DNA of 64,000 nt from Methanococcoides alaskense (GCF_031454185.1 NZ_JAVDQI010000001.1:570749-634748); one strand, 5' to 3'. Shown: positions 43,981 through 53,525, counted from the first letter of the stretch. Numbers and translations are program-made. The notes: generated from the sequence alone by a model not told the origin.

Positions 43981-46257
43981 TCAAGAAATTCTTTCAGAGG
44001 ACCCTGCAACCACCACTTGTCCCAAAGATACCCCGCCATCGCCACAGGGAATTTTCTTATGTGTAATAAATTCAAACCCGGCATCTTTAACAACTTCACT
44101 GATCCGGCCTGTTATGTGTTCGTTGTATGCAACTCCGCCACTGAGTCCTATAACATCAATGTTCCTTTTTTTAGCAGATGAGATGGCAAGTTCTGCAACC
44201 CCGAATGCAAGTGTATCTTCTATAGAATATGCCAGATCACAGACTGCGTATGTATCGGTCCTTTCGTATAGATCGTACAACAAACTGGTAGTATCAAGCA
44301 CGCCTCGTTTACACTTAACAGGCAGATCTACGTTATGTAAACTCTTTTTTGCAACTGATTCCAGCTTCATTGCAGGCTCACCCTGGTAACTGCGATAATG
44401 TGAGACACCAAGAAGTGCTGCTGCACTATCAAGCACCCGCGCGGCACTACTCGTTCTAGCCAGGTTTATACCTTTTTCCAGTTGGTCCAATGCAATGTTA
44501 CGTTCTGGTTCGCCATGCTTAAAATAAAGAGGCAAGTCCCTCAATTCTTTCGGCTCAAGAACATCATGCAGCATTCCCAGAAGCATACGCGAAGGATATG
44601 TTGCAGCCACATCCCCCCCAGGCATTGGCTGCTCCATAAGATGGGCAGTTCTTTCATAACCGGAATAAGTGGCTTCAAGGATCTCTCCACCCCATATTGT
44701 TCCATTTTCCCCGTAACCTGCACCGTCAAGAGCAATTCCAATGATCCTTGAATCAACCGGCAAAAGGTTATCCACCATTAGAGAGACGATATGTGCATAA
44801 TGATGTTGCACGAAAACCGTGTCATCCCCACCTGTTTCCTGTGCGAACCGCGTGGTATTGAATTCCGGATGCAGATCACAACCCCATAAGCCAGGCTCAA
44901 TTTTTGTCAATTGTCCTAAGTTCAAAACAACCTGCTTATGGTACTGAGCGGTCTCAAAGTGCCTTGTGTTCCCAATATATTGGGAAATATATGCATTGTT
45001 CTTCTTTGCCAGGGTAACAGTAGTATTTAGTTCGGGACCCACACCTATCGCCGGCTCTATTGGGAACGGAAGTTCTATCCTCTCAGGTACAAAACCCCGC
45101 GATCGTCTTATAAAGGCCATTCTACCATTAACGGACCTGATCACCGTGTCATCGGTCCTGTTCCTGATAGCATAGTTATGAAGAAGATAATGATCTGCGA
45201 TCCTTTCGAGATGTGACAATGCCTCCCCATTATCGGTCACCATTGGAAGACCTGGAAGATTTGCAGATGTCATTACGTAAACATCCGTATCACTATTATC
45301 GAACAGAAGGTGGTGTGTGCCTGAGTAAGGTAGCATTACCCCTATATTGTGCAGATCAGGAGTTATGTGACACGATAGTGAAAGATCATCACTTTTATCC
45401 AGGACAACTATTGGACGCTGCCTGCTGAGCAATAAGGAACTTTCATCTGCACTGATACTGGCAAAAGAACATACCGTTCCAACATCTTTTGCCATCACCG
45501 CAAAAGGCTGTGCAGGACGATCAAGAGAATTCCTGAGCTTTAGGACCGCACTGTCTGAATTAGCATCACACACAAGATGGAATCCACCATATCCTTTGAC
45601 TGCAACAATTGATCCATCATCTATGAGTTCAGAACATTTGATAATAGCATCATGTCCGGATGCAAGGACATCACCGCTTCCATTAGTAAATGAAAGGACA
45701 GGACCACAATTTGGACAACAAGTGGCCTGTGCATGAAATCGTCTGTCAGAAGGTATCTTGTAGTCAAGACCGCATTCCGGGCACAGTGGGAATTCAAGCA
45801 TACTGGTATTTTCCCTATCAAAAGGAAGAGAACTTACCAGAGAATATCTCGGACCACAGTTCGTACAGGATGTAAAAGGGTAATGATAGTGCCTGTCTTT
45901 GCTATTATACATGTCCTGCAGGCAATCGGAACAGATCGCAGTGTCAGGCGGGATGATGGAGTTGGTAGTTTCATCCTGTTCACTGTTAAGTATCGAGAAA
46001 TCAGAAAAACCTGATACAGGAAAAACCTTCGTTCTTATTTGGTCGATCTGTGATAGCGTTGGCTTCTTAAAATAAAGATTGTGGAGGAAACGCTCGAGCT
46101 CCTCTTTCTCTCCTTCTGCAACTATCTCTACTTCATTACCTGCATTTTTTACATAACCGCAGAGTCCGTTCTCTATTGCGACATTATATACGAATGGGCG
46201 AAAGCCAACACCCTGAACTACCCCGCTAACATTGATCTTTCTGCATTGAGTTTGCAT
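43981..46257 (-). CDS. hypF: Hydrogenase maturation carbamoyltransferase HypF
   Basis: HypF makes the carbamoyl group that becomes the CN ligands of the NiFe site, using carbamoyl phosphate and passing it to HypE. Domains in the 758 residues: acylphosphatase-like (VSGVVQGVGFRPFVYNVA, residues 1-90), two zinc fingers (CSDCLQDMY with CTNCGPRYS; CPECGLDYK with CCPNCGP), a YrdC-like domain (IVAVKGYGGFHLVCDANS) and the Kae1-like C-terminus (HHYAHIVSLM, IALDGAGYGENGTIWGGE, GLSGGVAYN). Full length. It follows the protease gene by 63 bases. Confidence 0.97.
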   Translation of the reverse strand: MQTQCRKINVSGVVQGVGFRPFVYNVAIENGLCGYVKNAGNEVEIVAEGEKEELERFLHNLYFKKPTLSQIDQIRTKVFPVSGFSDFSILNSEQDETTNSIIPPDTAICSDCLQDMYNSKDRHYHYPFTSCTNCGPRYSLVSSLPFDRENTSMLEFPLCPECGLDYKIPSDRRFHAQATCCPNCGPVLSFTNGSGDVLASGHDAIIKCSELIDDGSIVAVKGYGGFHLVCDANSDSAVLKLRNSLDRPAQPFAVMAKDVGTVCSFASISADESSLLLSRQRPIVVLDKSDDLSLSCHITPDLHNIGVMLPYSGTHHLLFDNSDTDVYVMTSANLPGLPMVTDNGEALSHLERIADHYLLHNYAIRNRTDDTVIRSVNGRMAFIRRSRGFVPERIELPFPIEPAIGVGPELNTTVTLAKKNNAYISQYIGNTRHFETAQYHKQVVLNLGQLTKIEPGLWGCDLHPEFNTTRFAQETGGDDTVFVQHHYAHIVSLMVDNLLPVDSRIIGIALDGAGYGENGTIWGGEILEATYSGYERTAHLMEQPMPGGDVAATYPSRMLLGMLHDVLEPKELRDLPLYFKHGEPERNIALDQLEKGINLARTSSAARVLDSAAALLGVSHYRSYQGEPAMKLESVAKKSLHNVDLPVKCKRGVLDTTSLLYDLYERTDTYAVCDLAYSIEDTLAFGVAELAISSAKKRNIDVIGLSGGVAYNEHITGRISEVVKDAGFEFITHKKIPCGDGGVSLGQVVVAGSSERIS

Positions 46258-46320
46258 CTTTAATGTACCTGGTTCAAGATAATATAAGATCTCGGGGAAA
46301 GTAGACTCAGTGTTTTAGCC

Positions 46321-46815
46321 TTAAGATGTTCCTACCATTTCCTCAATAATATACGGAATCACCCGCTCCACTGCATCAAGAACCTCCGAACTAAGGTCCA
46401 TTGATAGCTCCTCCTTTACCTCGCCGATCTCGATCCCAAAAACGATGATCTCAGGAAGGTCCTGAACATGTTTCCCAATGGACAGGATATCAGATATACT
46501 GATATCATGAGCGGAAAAAATTCCAACATCTTCATGGTCTTTATTCAAAAGGTCCTCAAGTTCGAAACGAAGAATTGAACCTCTTTTCGTACTTCCACTG
46601 CCAACCATTGAATCAACAATAATTACCTTATCAACATCTTCCAGCAGGTTCAGGATATCCAGGCCACATACACCAGCATCCAGTATATCAATATCCTCCG
46701 GAATACCGGCCCCCATTTTTTCGAGAGCCTCGACAACCCGAACTCCAACACCATCGTCCCCCATTAGAATATTCCCACATCCGATTATGCGAAGAGACGG
46801 ATCAAATTCAGACAT
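46321..46815 (-). CDS. Hydrogenase maturation protease
   Basis: This endopeptidase removes the C-terminal tail of the large subunit after nickel insertion. The 164-residue protein has IIGCGNILMGDDGVGVRVVE (the family GNxLxxDDGxG with its Asp), ILDAGVCGLDIL, and VIIVDSMVGSGS. It lies 46 bases downstream of the large-subunit gene, whose product has a matching cleavable tail. HyaD/VhtD/HycI-type; I do not assign a symbol. Confidence 0.94.
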   Translation of the reverse strand: MSEFDPSLRIIGCGNILMGDDGVGVRVVEALEKMGAGIPEDIDILDAGVCGLDILNLLEDVDKVIIVDSMVGSGSTKRGSILRFELEDLLNKDHEDVGIFSAHDISISDILSIGKHVQDLPEIIVFGIEIGEVKEELSMDLSSEVLDAVERVIPYIIEEMVGTS

Positions 46816-46861
46816 TTCGGCCTCCGATGTATATTCTGATCATATGATGAAATATAATATC

Positions 46862-48649
46862 TCACAACAGCCTGAATGTACCGGGAGGGTTCTTCCCAGT
46901 TAGGTCTATGGTGTGGACAGCACATGTGATACAGGGATCATAAGACCTTCCCACATGTAAAATACCGGTAGGATTGCTGAAATCAACTCCCAGCCAGTTA
47001 TCGACCGCAGATATCCTGCATCCTACCAGTGCCTGTTCAAGAGGACCCGGCACCCCTTCATTGTCCCTGGGACTCAGGTTCCAGGTACTCGGTGTAACTA
47101 TCTGGTAATTGGCAACTTTTGAATCATCATCTGTTATGAGCCAATGTCCCAGTGCACCCCGGGGAGCTTCACAAAGACCCATTCCCCTGGAATCCCTAGA
47201 CGTTGACATAACAATATCCACCCGGAATCTTCCATTCGGATCAAGGTCTGTTGTTATCCATTTGATCATTTCATTGGTAATAATGAACAATTCCTGCATG
47301 CGTGCTATCATTCTGGTAAAACAATTGAAAGGAGAATATCCGTTTTCCCGGAACATTTGTACAAGACCCGTGACAAGTGGCTCTTTCATAATAAGCAGGC
47401 GGGATAACGGGCCCACCTCGCAGGGAATCCCATCATAACGCGGAGCTTTGGCCCAGGTATATTTCTCCTCAGAGAAATTCTGATAATTGATCCGGTCAGG
47501 ATCAGTGAATGGTTCGGTAGTCCCCTCATAAGGATGCTTGTAACCATCGTAATCGTCATAGAAAGCATGTTTAACGCTTTCTGTGACCTTATTTGAATCA
47601 AATTTATGGAACTCTAAAGAGCTGCTCATAAAACCGGACGTCTGGAAACGTTCACCTGAAGGGCTTGTCGGGTCATAGCCCTCATGGTCCACATTATAGA
47701 AACCACCATATGAAAGAAAGCTTACTTTTGAAAGGTCACTATAACCACCCATTTTATCGTGCTTGAAACTGATCGGAAGTCCTAGTAATCTTTCACCTAT
47801 AAGTTCCGAACCGAATGCAGAATAGAGCTCTACATCTCCCCAGCCATTTAAGCGCGAAAGATCATTCGTCTGAAGTGAGTTTTCAATTAGGTCATTAAGG
47901 TGTTCAATAAGGAAATCAACAGCTTTCTTTGGGGAAGACGCTTTATAAGTGTTCTCAACCCAGTCCTCAAAAGGCATCCGTATTGCATTGGTGTTTAAGA
48001 AATCGACCACCTCAGACATGATCGATGACAGAGTTTTAATGTCCGAAGCTGTTGGATTGTTTGTAACTCCTCCGGGATACATAACGGTCTGATGAGGCAT
48101 TTTACCACCGATCACAGCACCGGCATCGTGTAGTCTTTTCTTCATCGGTATAACACCAACATAAGAACTACCCGGAGGAATAACCTCTCCACCGATCTTA
48201 TAGCTGATCGGGGCAAATCGTCCCAGCAGTTCTTTCCATACCGAACCTCCCAGGTCACCAAAAGTGGAAAGCACATCACCATAAGCGGGATTTGCAAGGT
48301 CCGGACCCCATAGAATATAGAAATGAAGTAAATGGTTTGAGATCGTGTTCAGGCCATGATTGATGTTCCTTGCAACAAGTGCATCCTTTGGAACAGACTG
48401 GGCAACACCAAATAGCTCATCAAGTGCATTAACTGCAGATATCGAGTGTGCAACCGGGCATACACCACAGATCCTCTGTGAAAGGAGAATTGAATCCCTC
48501 GGGTCCTGACCACGATATATACGCTCAAAGCCCCTGAAGATCATGTTGGAACTTCTGGCTTCCTTTATGATACCGTTCTCATCAACCTCAGTATCCAGCC
48601 TTAAGGGCCCTACCACCCTTGTAAGGGGGTCAACTGTTACGCGAACCAT
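46862..48649 (-). CDS. [NiFe]-hydrogenase large subunit
   Basis: The 595-residue catalytic subunit has the L1 motif RICGVCPVAHS (about residues 61-71) and the L2 motif DPCITCAVH near the C-terminus, giving the four Cys ligands of the NiFe site. After the His a 16-residue tail (TIDLTGKNPPGTFRLL) is expected to be cleaved by the protease. The N-terminus (VTVDPLTRVVGPLRLDTEVD) is of group 1 type. The gene abuts the small-subunit gene (stop and start share a base). I see no cytochrome b gene nearby. Confidence 0.96.
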   Translation of the reverse strand: MVRVTVDPLTRVVGPLRLDTEVDENGIIKEARSSNMIFRGFERIYRGQDPRDSILLSQRICGVCPVAHSISAVNALDELFGVAQSVPKDALVARNINHGLNTISNHLLHFYILWGPDLANPAYGDVLSTFGDLGGSVWKELLGRFAPISYKIGGEVIPPGSSYVGVIPMKKRLHDAGAVIGGKMPHQTVMYPGGVTNNPTASDIKTLSSIMSEVVDFLNTNAIRMPFEDWVENTYKASSPKKAVDFLIEHLNDLIENSLQTNDLSRLNGWGDVELYSAFGSELIGERLLGLPISFKHDKMGGYSDLSKVSFLSYGGFYNVDHEGYDPTSPSGERFQTSGFMSSSLEFHKFDSNKVTESVKHAFYDDYDGYKHPYEGTTEPFTDPDRINYQNFSEEKYTWAKAPRYDGIPCEVGPLSRLLIMKEPLVTGLVQMFRENGYSPFNCFTRMIARMQELFIITNEMIKWITTDLDPNGRFRVDIVMSTSRDSRGMGLCEAPRGALGHWLITDDDSKVANYQIVTPSTWNLSPRDNEGVPGPLEQALVGCRISAVDNWLGVDFSNPTGILHVGRSYDPCITCAVHTIDLTGKNPPGTFRLL

Positions 48650-49713
48650 TATCTATCAGCCTTTTTCTTTGTTTTCTTGCTTGAATACAGAGGTCTTGCA
48701 TTATCAGGAAAATCCGGTTCAACACATGCTATACATGGAGAACCTGCCTGAACACAGTAACTATGCCCGTCATTCCATTTACGCAGTGCACAGTCAGCAT
48801 GTGCAAGGAAGGCCTGACATCCCATTTTCAACAGGCATTTTTCCCCACCAACACAACTGTCAAATTCCTTGTTTTTGAAGAATTCCTTTCGGGGACAGTC
48901 CTTATGGACGTTATGATCCGGCGGGAAGAACACCTTTGGCCTGCCAAATTCATCCAGCACCTCAGGCAGGTCATCTGGTATCTTGATATTACCGGAGATA
49001 ATTGCACTTAACGTAAACATTATCCAATCAGGATGAGGAGGACAACCAGGAATATTGATCACAGGTTTATCTATTCCGAGAACCTTCAACATCCCTTTTG
49101 ATGGGTCTTTCTTCGTGAACGCGACACCCCTATAGTCCAGAATATCAACTATGTCGCTACTGGCTACATTGATACCTCCATATGCAGCACAGGTCCCCAC
49201 AGCTATTATAAGGTCAGCATTCTGGGCTGCCTTTTTGAACATTTCTTTGCTGCTACGGTTTCCGGACATGAAATATTTTCCTGAACCTTCCGGACCATTT
49301 GCGATCGCACCTTCTACCATCAGAATATAATCGCCCCTTTCACTGATCTCATCGAGCAGGATCTCTGAATTTAGTTCTGACGTATTGGCAGGCTCACCAT
49401 CCACAAATAGCCCCTGATGTGCAAGGAATGCTTCATGCCGCTCCAGATCTATGTTGAGTATCTCAAATGCTTTCAGTAGATCCGGATTGGCAGCATCCAA
49501 TAGAGACTCAGAACAGCCAGTACATTGGGCTCCCTGTATCCACAGGACATGGGTCACAGGAAAATCAGTATCTCCCAGAGTATCGTTCTTATAGTTCTCC
49601 AGAAGCTTGAACCCCGCGCCCGCCCTTCTTGCTTTAAGGAACTTGTGCCAGTCCATCCTTAAGAAATCAAGATCATTGGCACTGCTACCTGAATTTTTAC
49701 TTTCTTCGCTCAA
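48649..49713 (-). CDS. [NiFe]-hydrogenase small subunit without Tat signal
   Basis: This subunit carries the three Fe-S clusters. Evidence in 354 residues: proximal-cluster motifs WIQGAQCTGCSESLL, VGTCAAYGG and NIPGCPPHPDW; distal and medial clusters HKDCPRKEFF, CLLKMGCQAFLAHADC and CVQAGSPCIACVEPDF. The N-terminal 45 residues (MSEESKNSGSSANDLDFLRM onward) lack a twin-arginine motif followed by a hydrophobic stretch, and there is no C-terminal membrane anchor, only a basic tail. That sets it apart from Vht/Vho small subunits and suggests a cytoplasmic enzyme. Confidence 0.93.
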   Translation of the reverse strand: MSEESKNSGSSANDLDFLRMDWHKFLKARRAGAGFKLLENYKNDTLGDTDFPVTHVLWIQGAQCTGCSESLLDAANPDLLKAFEILNIDLERHEAFLAHQGLFVDGEPANTSELNSEILLDEISERGDYILMVEGAIANGPEGSGKYFMSGNRSSKEMFKKAAQNADLIIAVGTCAAYGGINVASSDIVDILDYRGVAFTKKDPSKGMLKVLGIDKPVINIPGCPPHPDWIMFTLSAIISGNIKIPDDLPEVLDEFGRPKVFFPPDHNVHKDCPRKEFFKNKEFDSCVGGEKCLLKMGCQAFLAHADCALRKWNDGHSYCVQAGSPCIACVEPDFPDNARPLYSSKKTKKKADR

Positions 49714-49885
49714 GCGATCATCTCAATATGGATTATCGTTGAAATGGATCCGGATACCCCCACTAAAATTGATCGTTAGAACCCATCCCACTATTGTAGT
49801 TATTTTGCCTCCATACATAAATAGCAATCTACATGATTGGCAGCAGGCAACACATATTAAATACAAAATACCCTTATTTTATAGT
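49714..49885. promoter_or_regulatory. Divergent promoter region of the hydrogenase locus
   Basis: The 172-base gap between the leftward structural genes and the rightward hyp genes is AT-rich. A TATA-like ATATTAAATAC lies about 30 bases upstream of hypC. Opposite-facing AT-rich stretches near CATACATAAATAG could drive the structural genes. The shared region suggests coordinated control. I see no clear repressor site. Confidence 0.45.
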
Positions 49886-50116
49886 ATGTGCATAGCCATT
49901 CCGGGGAAAATAACTTCGATCCTGAATGAAAATACAGCTACTGTGGATATCGGGGGTATAAAGAGAAAGGTGAACCTTGATCTTATAGGGGGAGCTGATA
50001 GTTCGCTCATAGGCAAGCATGCGCTTGTTCATGTAGGGTATGCCATCTCATTGATCTCTGATGAAGAAAGCGAAGAAATTCTCAAATTATTAAGAGATCT
50101 GATGGACCCCAGTTGA
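49886..50116 (+). CDS. hypC: Hydrogenase assembly chaperone HypC
   Basis: HypC carries the Fe(CN)2CO unit with HypD and docks on the large subunit. The 76-residue protein starts MCIAIPGKITSILNENTATV, with the essential N-terminal Cys2 in the MC(I/L)AIPG motif. It starts the rightward hyp operon, ending 1 base before hypD. The ATG at 49886 is certain from the motif, though the frame is open further upstream. Confidence 0.96.
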   Translation: MCIAIPGKITSILNENTATVDIGGIKRKVNLDLIGGADSSLIGKHALVHVGYAISLISDEESEEILKLLRDLMDPS

Positions 50117-50117
50117 T

Positions 50118-51209
50118 ATGATGCAAAATATTGAACAAAAGCTTATATCAAGAATTAATGAACATGCAACACCTCTTCGAATAATGCATGTGTGTGGCAC
50201 CCATGAAAGGACCATATCAAAATACGCAATTCGTGATATAATCTCTGAAGACGTTCAGTTATTAAGCGGCCCGGGATGTCCGGTTTGTGTAACCCCATCA
50301 AAGGACATAGACTTTGCAATTGCCCTGGCAAGATCCGGAAAGGTGATCACTTCCTTTGGAGATATGATGAGAGTCCCGGGCACCATGGGAAGTTTATTCG
50401 ATGCCAGATCGGATGGATATGATATTCGTATGGTCTACAGTATCGATGATGCCATAAAGATCGCAAAAGATAACCCTGCCCTTGATATTGTATTTTTTGG
50501 AATTGGGTTTGAAACTACTGCACCATCCAATGCCGCTGCAACATTAAGAGGACTACCTGAAAACTTCAGTATTATCACATCCCATAAACTTATGCCTCCG
50601 GCAATGGAGATCCTCACACAGGATACGAACGTAGACGGATTCCTGGCACCAGGACATGTGTCAACGATCATTGGCACAGATCCATATGATCCCATCTCAG
50701 AAAAGGGATTTCCAATTGTTGTAACAGGGTTTGAAGTTCTCGATGTTCTACTCAGCATAGCCATGGTCCAGGACCAGATCATATCCGGCAGGTCTTGTGT
50801 GGAAAATGCATATCCACGCTGTGTGAATGTTGAGGGAAATCTCAAGGCCCGGGAAATTATGTATCACGTCTTTAAGAAGACCGATAGTAACTGGCGAGGA
50901 ATTGGCATGATCGAAAATTCCGGCCTTGCTCTGAAAAAAGAGTTTGAGCAGTTCGATGCTGTAAATGTTCATGCTGATATCTATGACAAGACCTCTCATG
51001 AGAAAAGAGCTTCCGAGATCGAGGATCATGAAAATGATCTTTATGAAGGCTGTATCTGTGCTGAAATATTAACAGCACGTGCTGAACCTTCCCAATGCCC
51101 GCTCTTTGGCAGAAGATGTTCTCCTGAAGATCCGGTCGGCCCCTGCATGGTAAGCCTGGAAGGCACATGCTATAACTGGTACAAATATACACGTAACAAA
51201 GGAATATAA
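50118..51209 (+). CDS. hypD: Hydrogenase Fe-cyanide assembly protein HypD
   Basis: HypD assembles Fe(CN)2CO with HypC and holds a [4Fe-4S] cluster. The 363-residue protein has the family motifs IMHVCGTHERTISKY, LLSGPGCPVCVTP, SFGDMMRVPG, FFGIGFETTAPSNA and ITSHKLMPPAM, and the C-terminal Cys region CPLFGRRCSPEDPVGPCMV. Full length. An in-frame second ATG lies one codon in. Confidence 0.97.
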   Translation: MMQNIEQKLISRINEHATPLRIMHVCGTHERTISKYAIRDIISEDVQLLSGPGCPVCVTPSKDIDFAIALARSGKVITSFGDMMRVPGTMGSLFDARSDGYDIRMVYSIDDAIKIAKDNPALDIVFFGIGFETTAPSNAAATLRGLPENFSIITSHKLMPPAMEILTQDTNVDGFLAPGHVSTIIGTDPYDPISEKGFPIVVTGFEVLDVLLSIAMVQDQIISGRSCVENAYPRCVNVEGNLKAREIMYHVFKKTDSNWRGIGMIENSGLALKKEFEQFDAVNVHADIYDKTSHEKRASEIEDHENDLYEGCICAEILTARAEPSQCPLFGRRCSPEDPVGPCMVSLEGTCYNWYKYTRNKGI

Positions 51210-51210
51210 A

Positions 51211-51594
51211 ATGCATGAATATTCACTTGCTTGTGAGATATTTGAGACTGTAATTGCAACAGCACATAATAATAAAGCATTGGCAGTAAATTCCATAGAA
51301 CTGGAAATAGGCAGACTTACACATGTGAACGCGGACCAATTATTGTTCTGCCTTGAGGTTCTATCCCGGGATGGTATTGCCAAAGGTGTAAAGATCGATG
51401 TGAATTTCGTATCACCATGTGGAGAGTGTGAATGCGGATACCGGGGAGATGCAGGGGTTTCAGATAACGTTCGTTGTGAAGATCAGCCACCCCTTTATGA
51501 ATATACAGGACTGACCTGCCCTACATGTGGCAAGTTGCTTCAGCTGGTAGGTGGAAATGATCTCATTATTCAGACGATAGATATCGAGATATGA
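51211..51594 (+). CDS. hypA: Hydrogenase nickel-incorporation protein HypA
   Basis: HypA inserts nickel with HypB. The 127-residue protein has the Ni-binding MHEYSLACEIFE (His2; the second residue of MHE) and a zinc domain built from CGECECGYRGD and LTCPTCGKLLQLVGGNDLII, with a 30-residue insert between the CxxC pairs. It begins 1 base after hypD ends and overlaps the open frame of hypB by 4 bases. Confidence 0.95.
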   Translation: MHEYSLACEIFETVIATAHNNKALAVNSIELEIGRLTHVNADQLLFCLEVLSRDGIAKGVKIDVNFVSPCGECECGYRGDAGVSDNVRCEDQPPLYEYTGLTCPTCGKLLQLVGGNDLIIQTIDIEI

Positions 51595-51614
51595 AATTAG
51601 AAAGGGGTAGTATA

Positions 51615-52268
51615 ATGCTAATGCACGTAGTAAATATCAACAAAGATGTCCTGAAAGCCAATAATGAACTTGCATATAGCAACAGGAAACTTTTAGTTAA
51701 AAACAGAATTTTTGCCATGAACATCATGGGAGCCATAGGTTCAGGGAAGACAACACTTATTGAAGAGGCTATAAATTCGCTCAAAGAGCGTTACAGAATA
51801 GCGGTCATTGCGGGTGATGTGGTAGCACAGATGGATGCATCCCGTTTTGAAAAACTTGGTGTGAGAACTGTAGCTGCAAACACCGGACGAGAATGTCATC
51901 TGGACGCTAAACTTGTCGAAAGGTCATTAGCAGATATAGACCTTGAAGATATTGATATTCTGTTCATTGAAAACGTAGGGAATCTCATCTGCCCTGTGGA
52001 CTATAAACTTGGTGAACACGTCCGTATTGTGGTCGTAAGTGTAAGTGAGGGAGATGATACTGTTTTGAAGCATCCGATGATATTCAGGACCTCTGACCTT
52101 GCCATCGTGAACAAAGTGGACATCAGTGAAGCTGTATCTGCTGATCCTTCTAAAATGAAAGCTGACATTGAACAGTTAAATCCATCAATACCCATACTGC
52201 TAACCTCTAGAAATGACAGGGTCAGCATTGACAGATGGATAGAGTACATCGAATCGCATATTGAATAA
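51615..52268 (+). CDS. hypB: Hydrogenase nickel-incorporation GTPase HypB
   Basis: HypB is a SIMIBI GTPase delivering nickel to HypA/the large subunit. Evidence in 217 residues: NIMGAIGSGKTTLIEEAI (P-loop), VIAGDVVAQMDASRFEKLGV, NTGRECHLDAKLVERSL (Cys-His of the metal site), LFIENVGNLICP and the NKVD motif. No His-rich tail. I begin at ATG 51615 with GGGG upstream; the frame is open from 51591, overlapping hypA. Confidence 0.95.
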   Translation: MLMHVVNINKDVLKANNELAYSNRKLLVKNRIFAMNIMGAIGSGKTTLIEEAINSLKERYRIAVIAGDVVAQMDASRFEKLGVRTVAANTGRECHLDAKLVERSLADIDLEDIDILFIENVGNLICPVDYKLGEHVRIVVVSVSEGDDTVLKHPMIFRTSDLAIVNKVDISEAVSADPSKMKADIEQLNPSIPILLTSRNDRVSIDRWIEYIESHIE

Positions 52269-52297
52269 ATGGATTCTTGTTTCTGATAGTGAGGATC

Positions 52298-53359
52298 ATG
52301 TCAAAAGATAAAATCGTAAGGATGGAACACGGAGCTGGCGGAGAGGCAATGCAAACACTGATACGTGACGTGATCCTCAAAAACATAACTAACAGATCTG
52401 CGGGACTTGTAGGGCTTGACGATCTCGATGATGGTGCAACTATAAACATCGCAAGTAACATTCATGATAGTGAGAGATCTGATGAGATCGTGATAACCAC
52501 AGACAGCCACGTGATAAAACCACCTTTCTTTCCAGATTCCAACATTGGCAGGCTTGCTGTTTCAGGTACAGTTAATGATCTTGCAGTAATGGGAGCTGCA
52601 CCTCTTGCCCTTACATGTGCAATGGTCGTGCCGGAGGGATTTGAACTTGATTCTTTTGAGAAGATAATCCGATCCATGAACGCAGCTGCAGAAGAGGTGG
52701 GTGTTCCTATCATAGCAGGCGATACAAAAACGGTAGATAGAAATGGACTTGATTCCATCATCATCAATACCACAGGTATCGGGATCGCGTATGAAGTGAT
52801 AAGGGACTGTGGTTTATGCCCTGGTGACAGAATAATCCTTACAGGCACCATAGGTGATCACGGAATATCACTTCTGGCCCATAGGGAAGGATTCGATCTT
52901 AATACTGATCTGGTATCTGATGTAGCTCCCTTATGGAATATGATAAGGTCAGTTATTCCAATACGAACTATCGAAGGCAAGCCTGCAATATCAGCCATGA
53001 AGGACCCGACACGTGGTGGACTTGCCGGTGCACTGAACGAAATGGCTCAAAAAAGCGGAACAGGAATTATTATTGACCAAAAGGACCTGCCTATAAGAGG
53101 ATCAGTATCATCTGCCTGTGAAATGCTTGGCATCGACCCTCTTGAAGTAGCAAATGAAGGTAAAGCGATCATTTGTGTAAAGGATGAAAATGCAGAAGAA
53201 GTGCTATCAATAATTCGTAAGCATGAGTATGGCAAAGATGCTGCGATCATAGGAGAGGCAACAGATTCGAATTCAGGTAAAGTCCTGATGAGAACAACAA
53301 TTGGAAGCATGAGGTATGTGGATACACCTACAGGTGATCTGATACCAAGGATCTGCTGA
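52298..53359 (+). CDS. hypE: Hydrogenase maturation protein HypE
   Basis: HypE dehydrates the carbamoyl group received on its C-terminal Cys to a cyano ligand. The 353-residue protein has MEHGAGGEAMQTLIRDVIL, TTDSHVIKPPFFPDSNIGR, AISAMKDPTRGGLAGALNEM, and the C-terminal ending PRIC with the essential terminal Cys. I begin at 52298, where GTGAGG precedes the ATG; the frame is open from 52277. It is last in hypCDABE. Confidence 0.96.
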   Translation: MSKDKIVRMEHGAGGEAMQTLIRDVILKNITNRSAGLVGLDDLDDGATINIASNIHDSERSDEIVITTDSHVIKPPFFPDSNIGRLAVSGTVNDLAVMGAAPLALTCAMVVPEGFELDSFEKIIRSMNAAAEEVGVPIIAGDTKTVDRNGLDSIIINTTGIGIAYEVIRDCGLCPGDRIILTGTIGDHGISLLAHREGFDLNTDLVSDVAPLWNMIRSVIPIRTIEGKPAISAMKDPTRGGLAGALNEMAQKSGTGIIIDQKDLPIRGSVSSACEMLGIDPLEVANEGKAIICVKDENAEEVLSIIRKHEYGKDAAIIGEATDSNSGKVLMRTTIGSMRYVDTPTGDLIPRIC

Positions 53360-53410
53360 GATATGAATTTTATTCTACTTCTTTTTTTCCAACATTTTCA
53401 AGCTCTTTAA

Positions 53411-53525
53411 TTACAACACTCCCAGAATTGTAAGCAGTGTTGGTGTGAAAACACCATCAAAGGTACCGAAAAGCTTGCCTTTGGCTGCCTTGTGTTCGTC
53501 AACCTGCTCCTGTAATACATAATTT
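53411..53525 (-). pseudogene. N-terminal remnant of a cation-chloride-cotransporter/APC permease
   Basis: The minus strand reads YVLQEQVDEHKAAKGKLFG then TFDGVFTPTLLTILGVL and a stop. The block GTFxGVFTPTLLTILGV is the start of helix 1 in SLC12/APC permeases, which normally continues with MYLR. The frame stops at that point and no start codon is clear, so only a stub remains. It lies between hypE and the PGF-CTERM protein gene. Confidence 0.7.

Noticed and set aside
43742..43984. 80-codon frame with a His-rich stretch after hypF
   Set aside because: TTG start, odd composition and no recognised family; kept only as a note in the gap entry.
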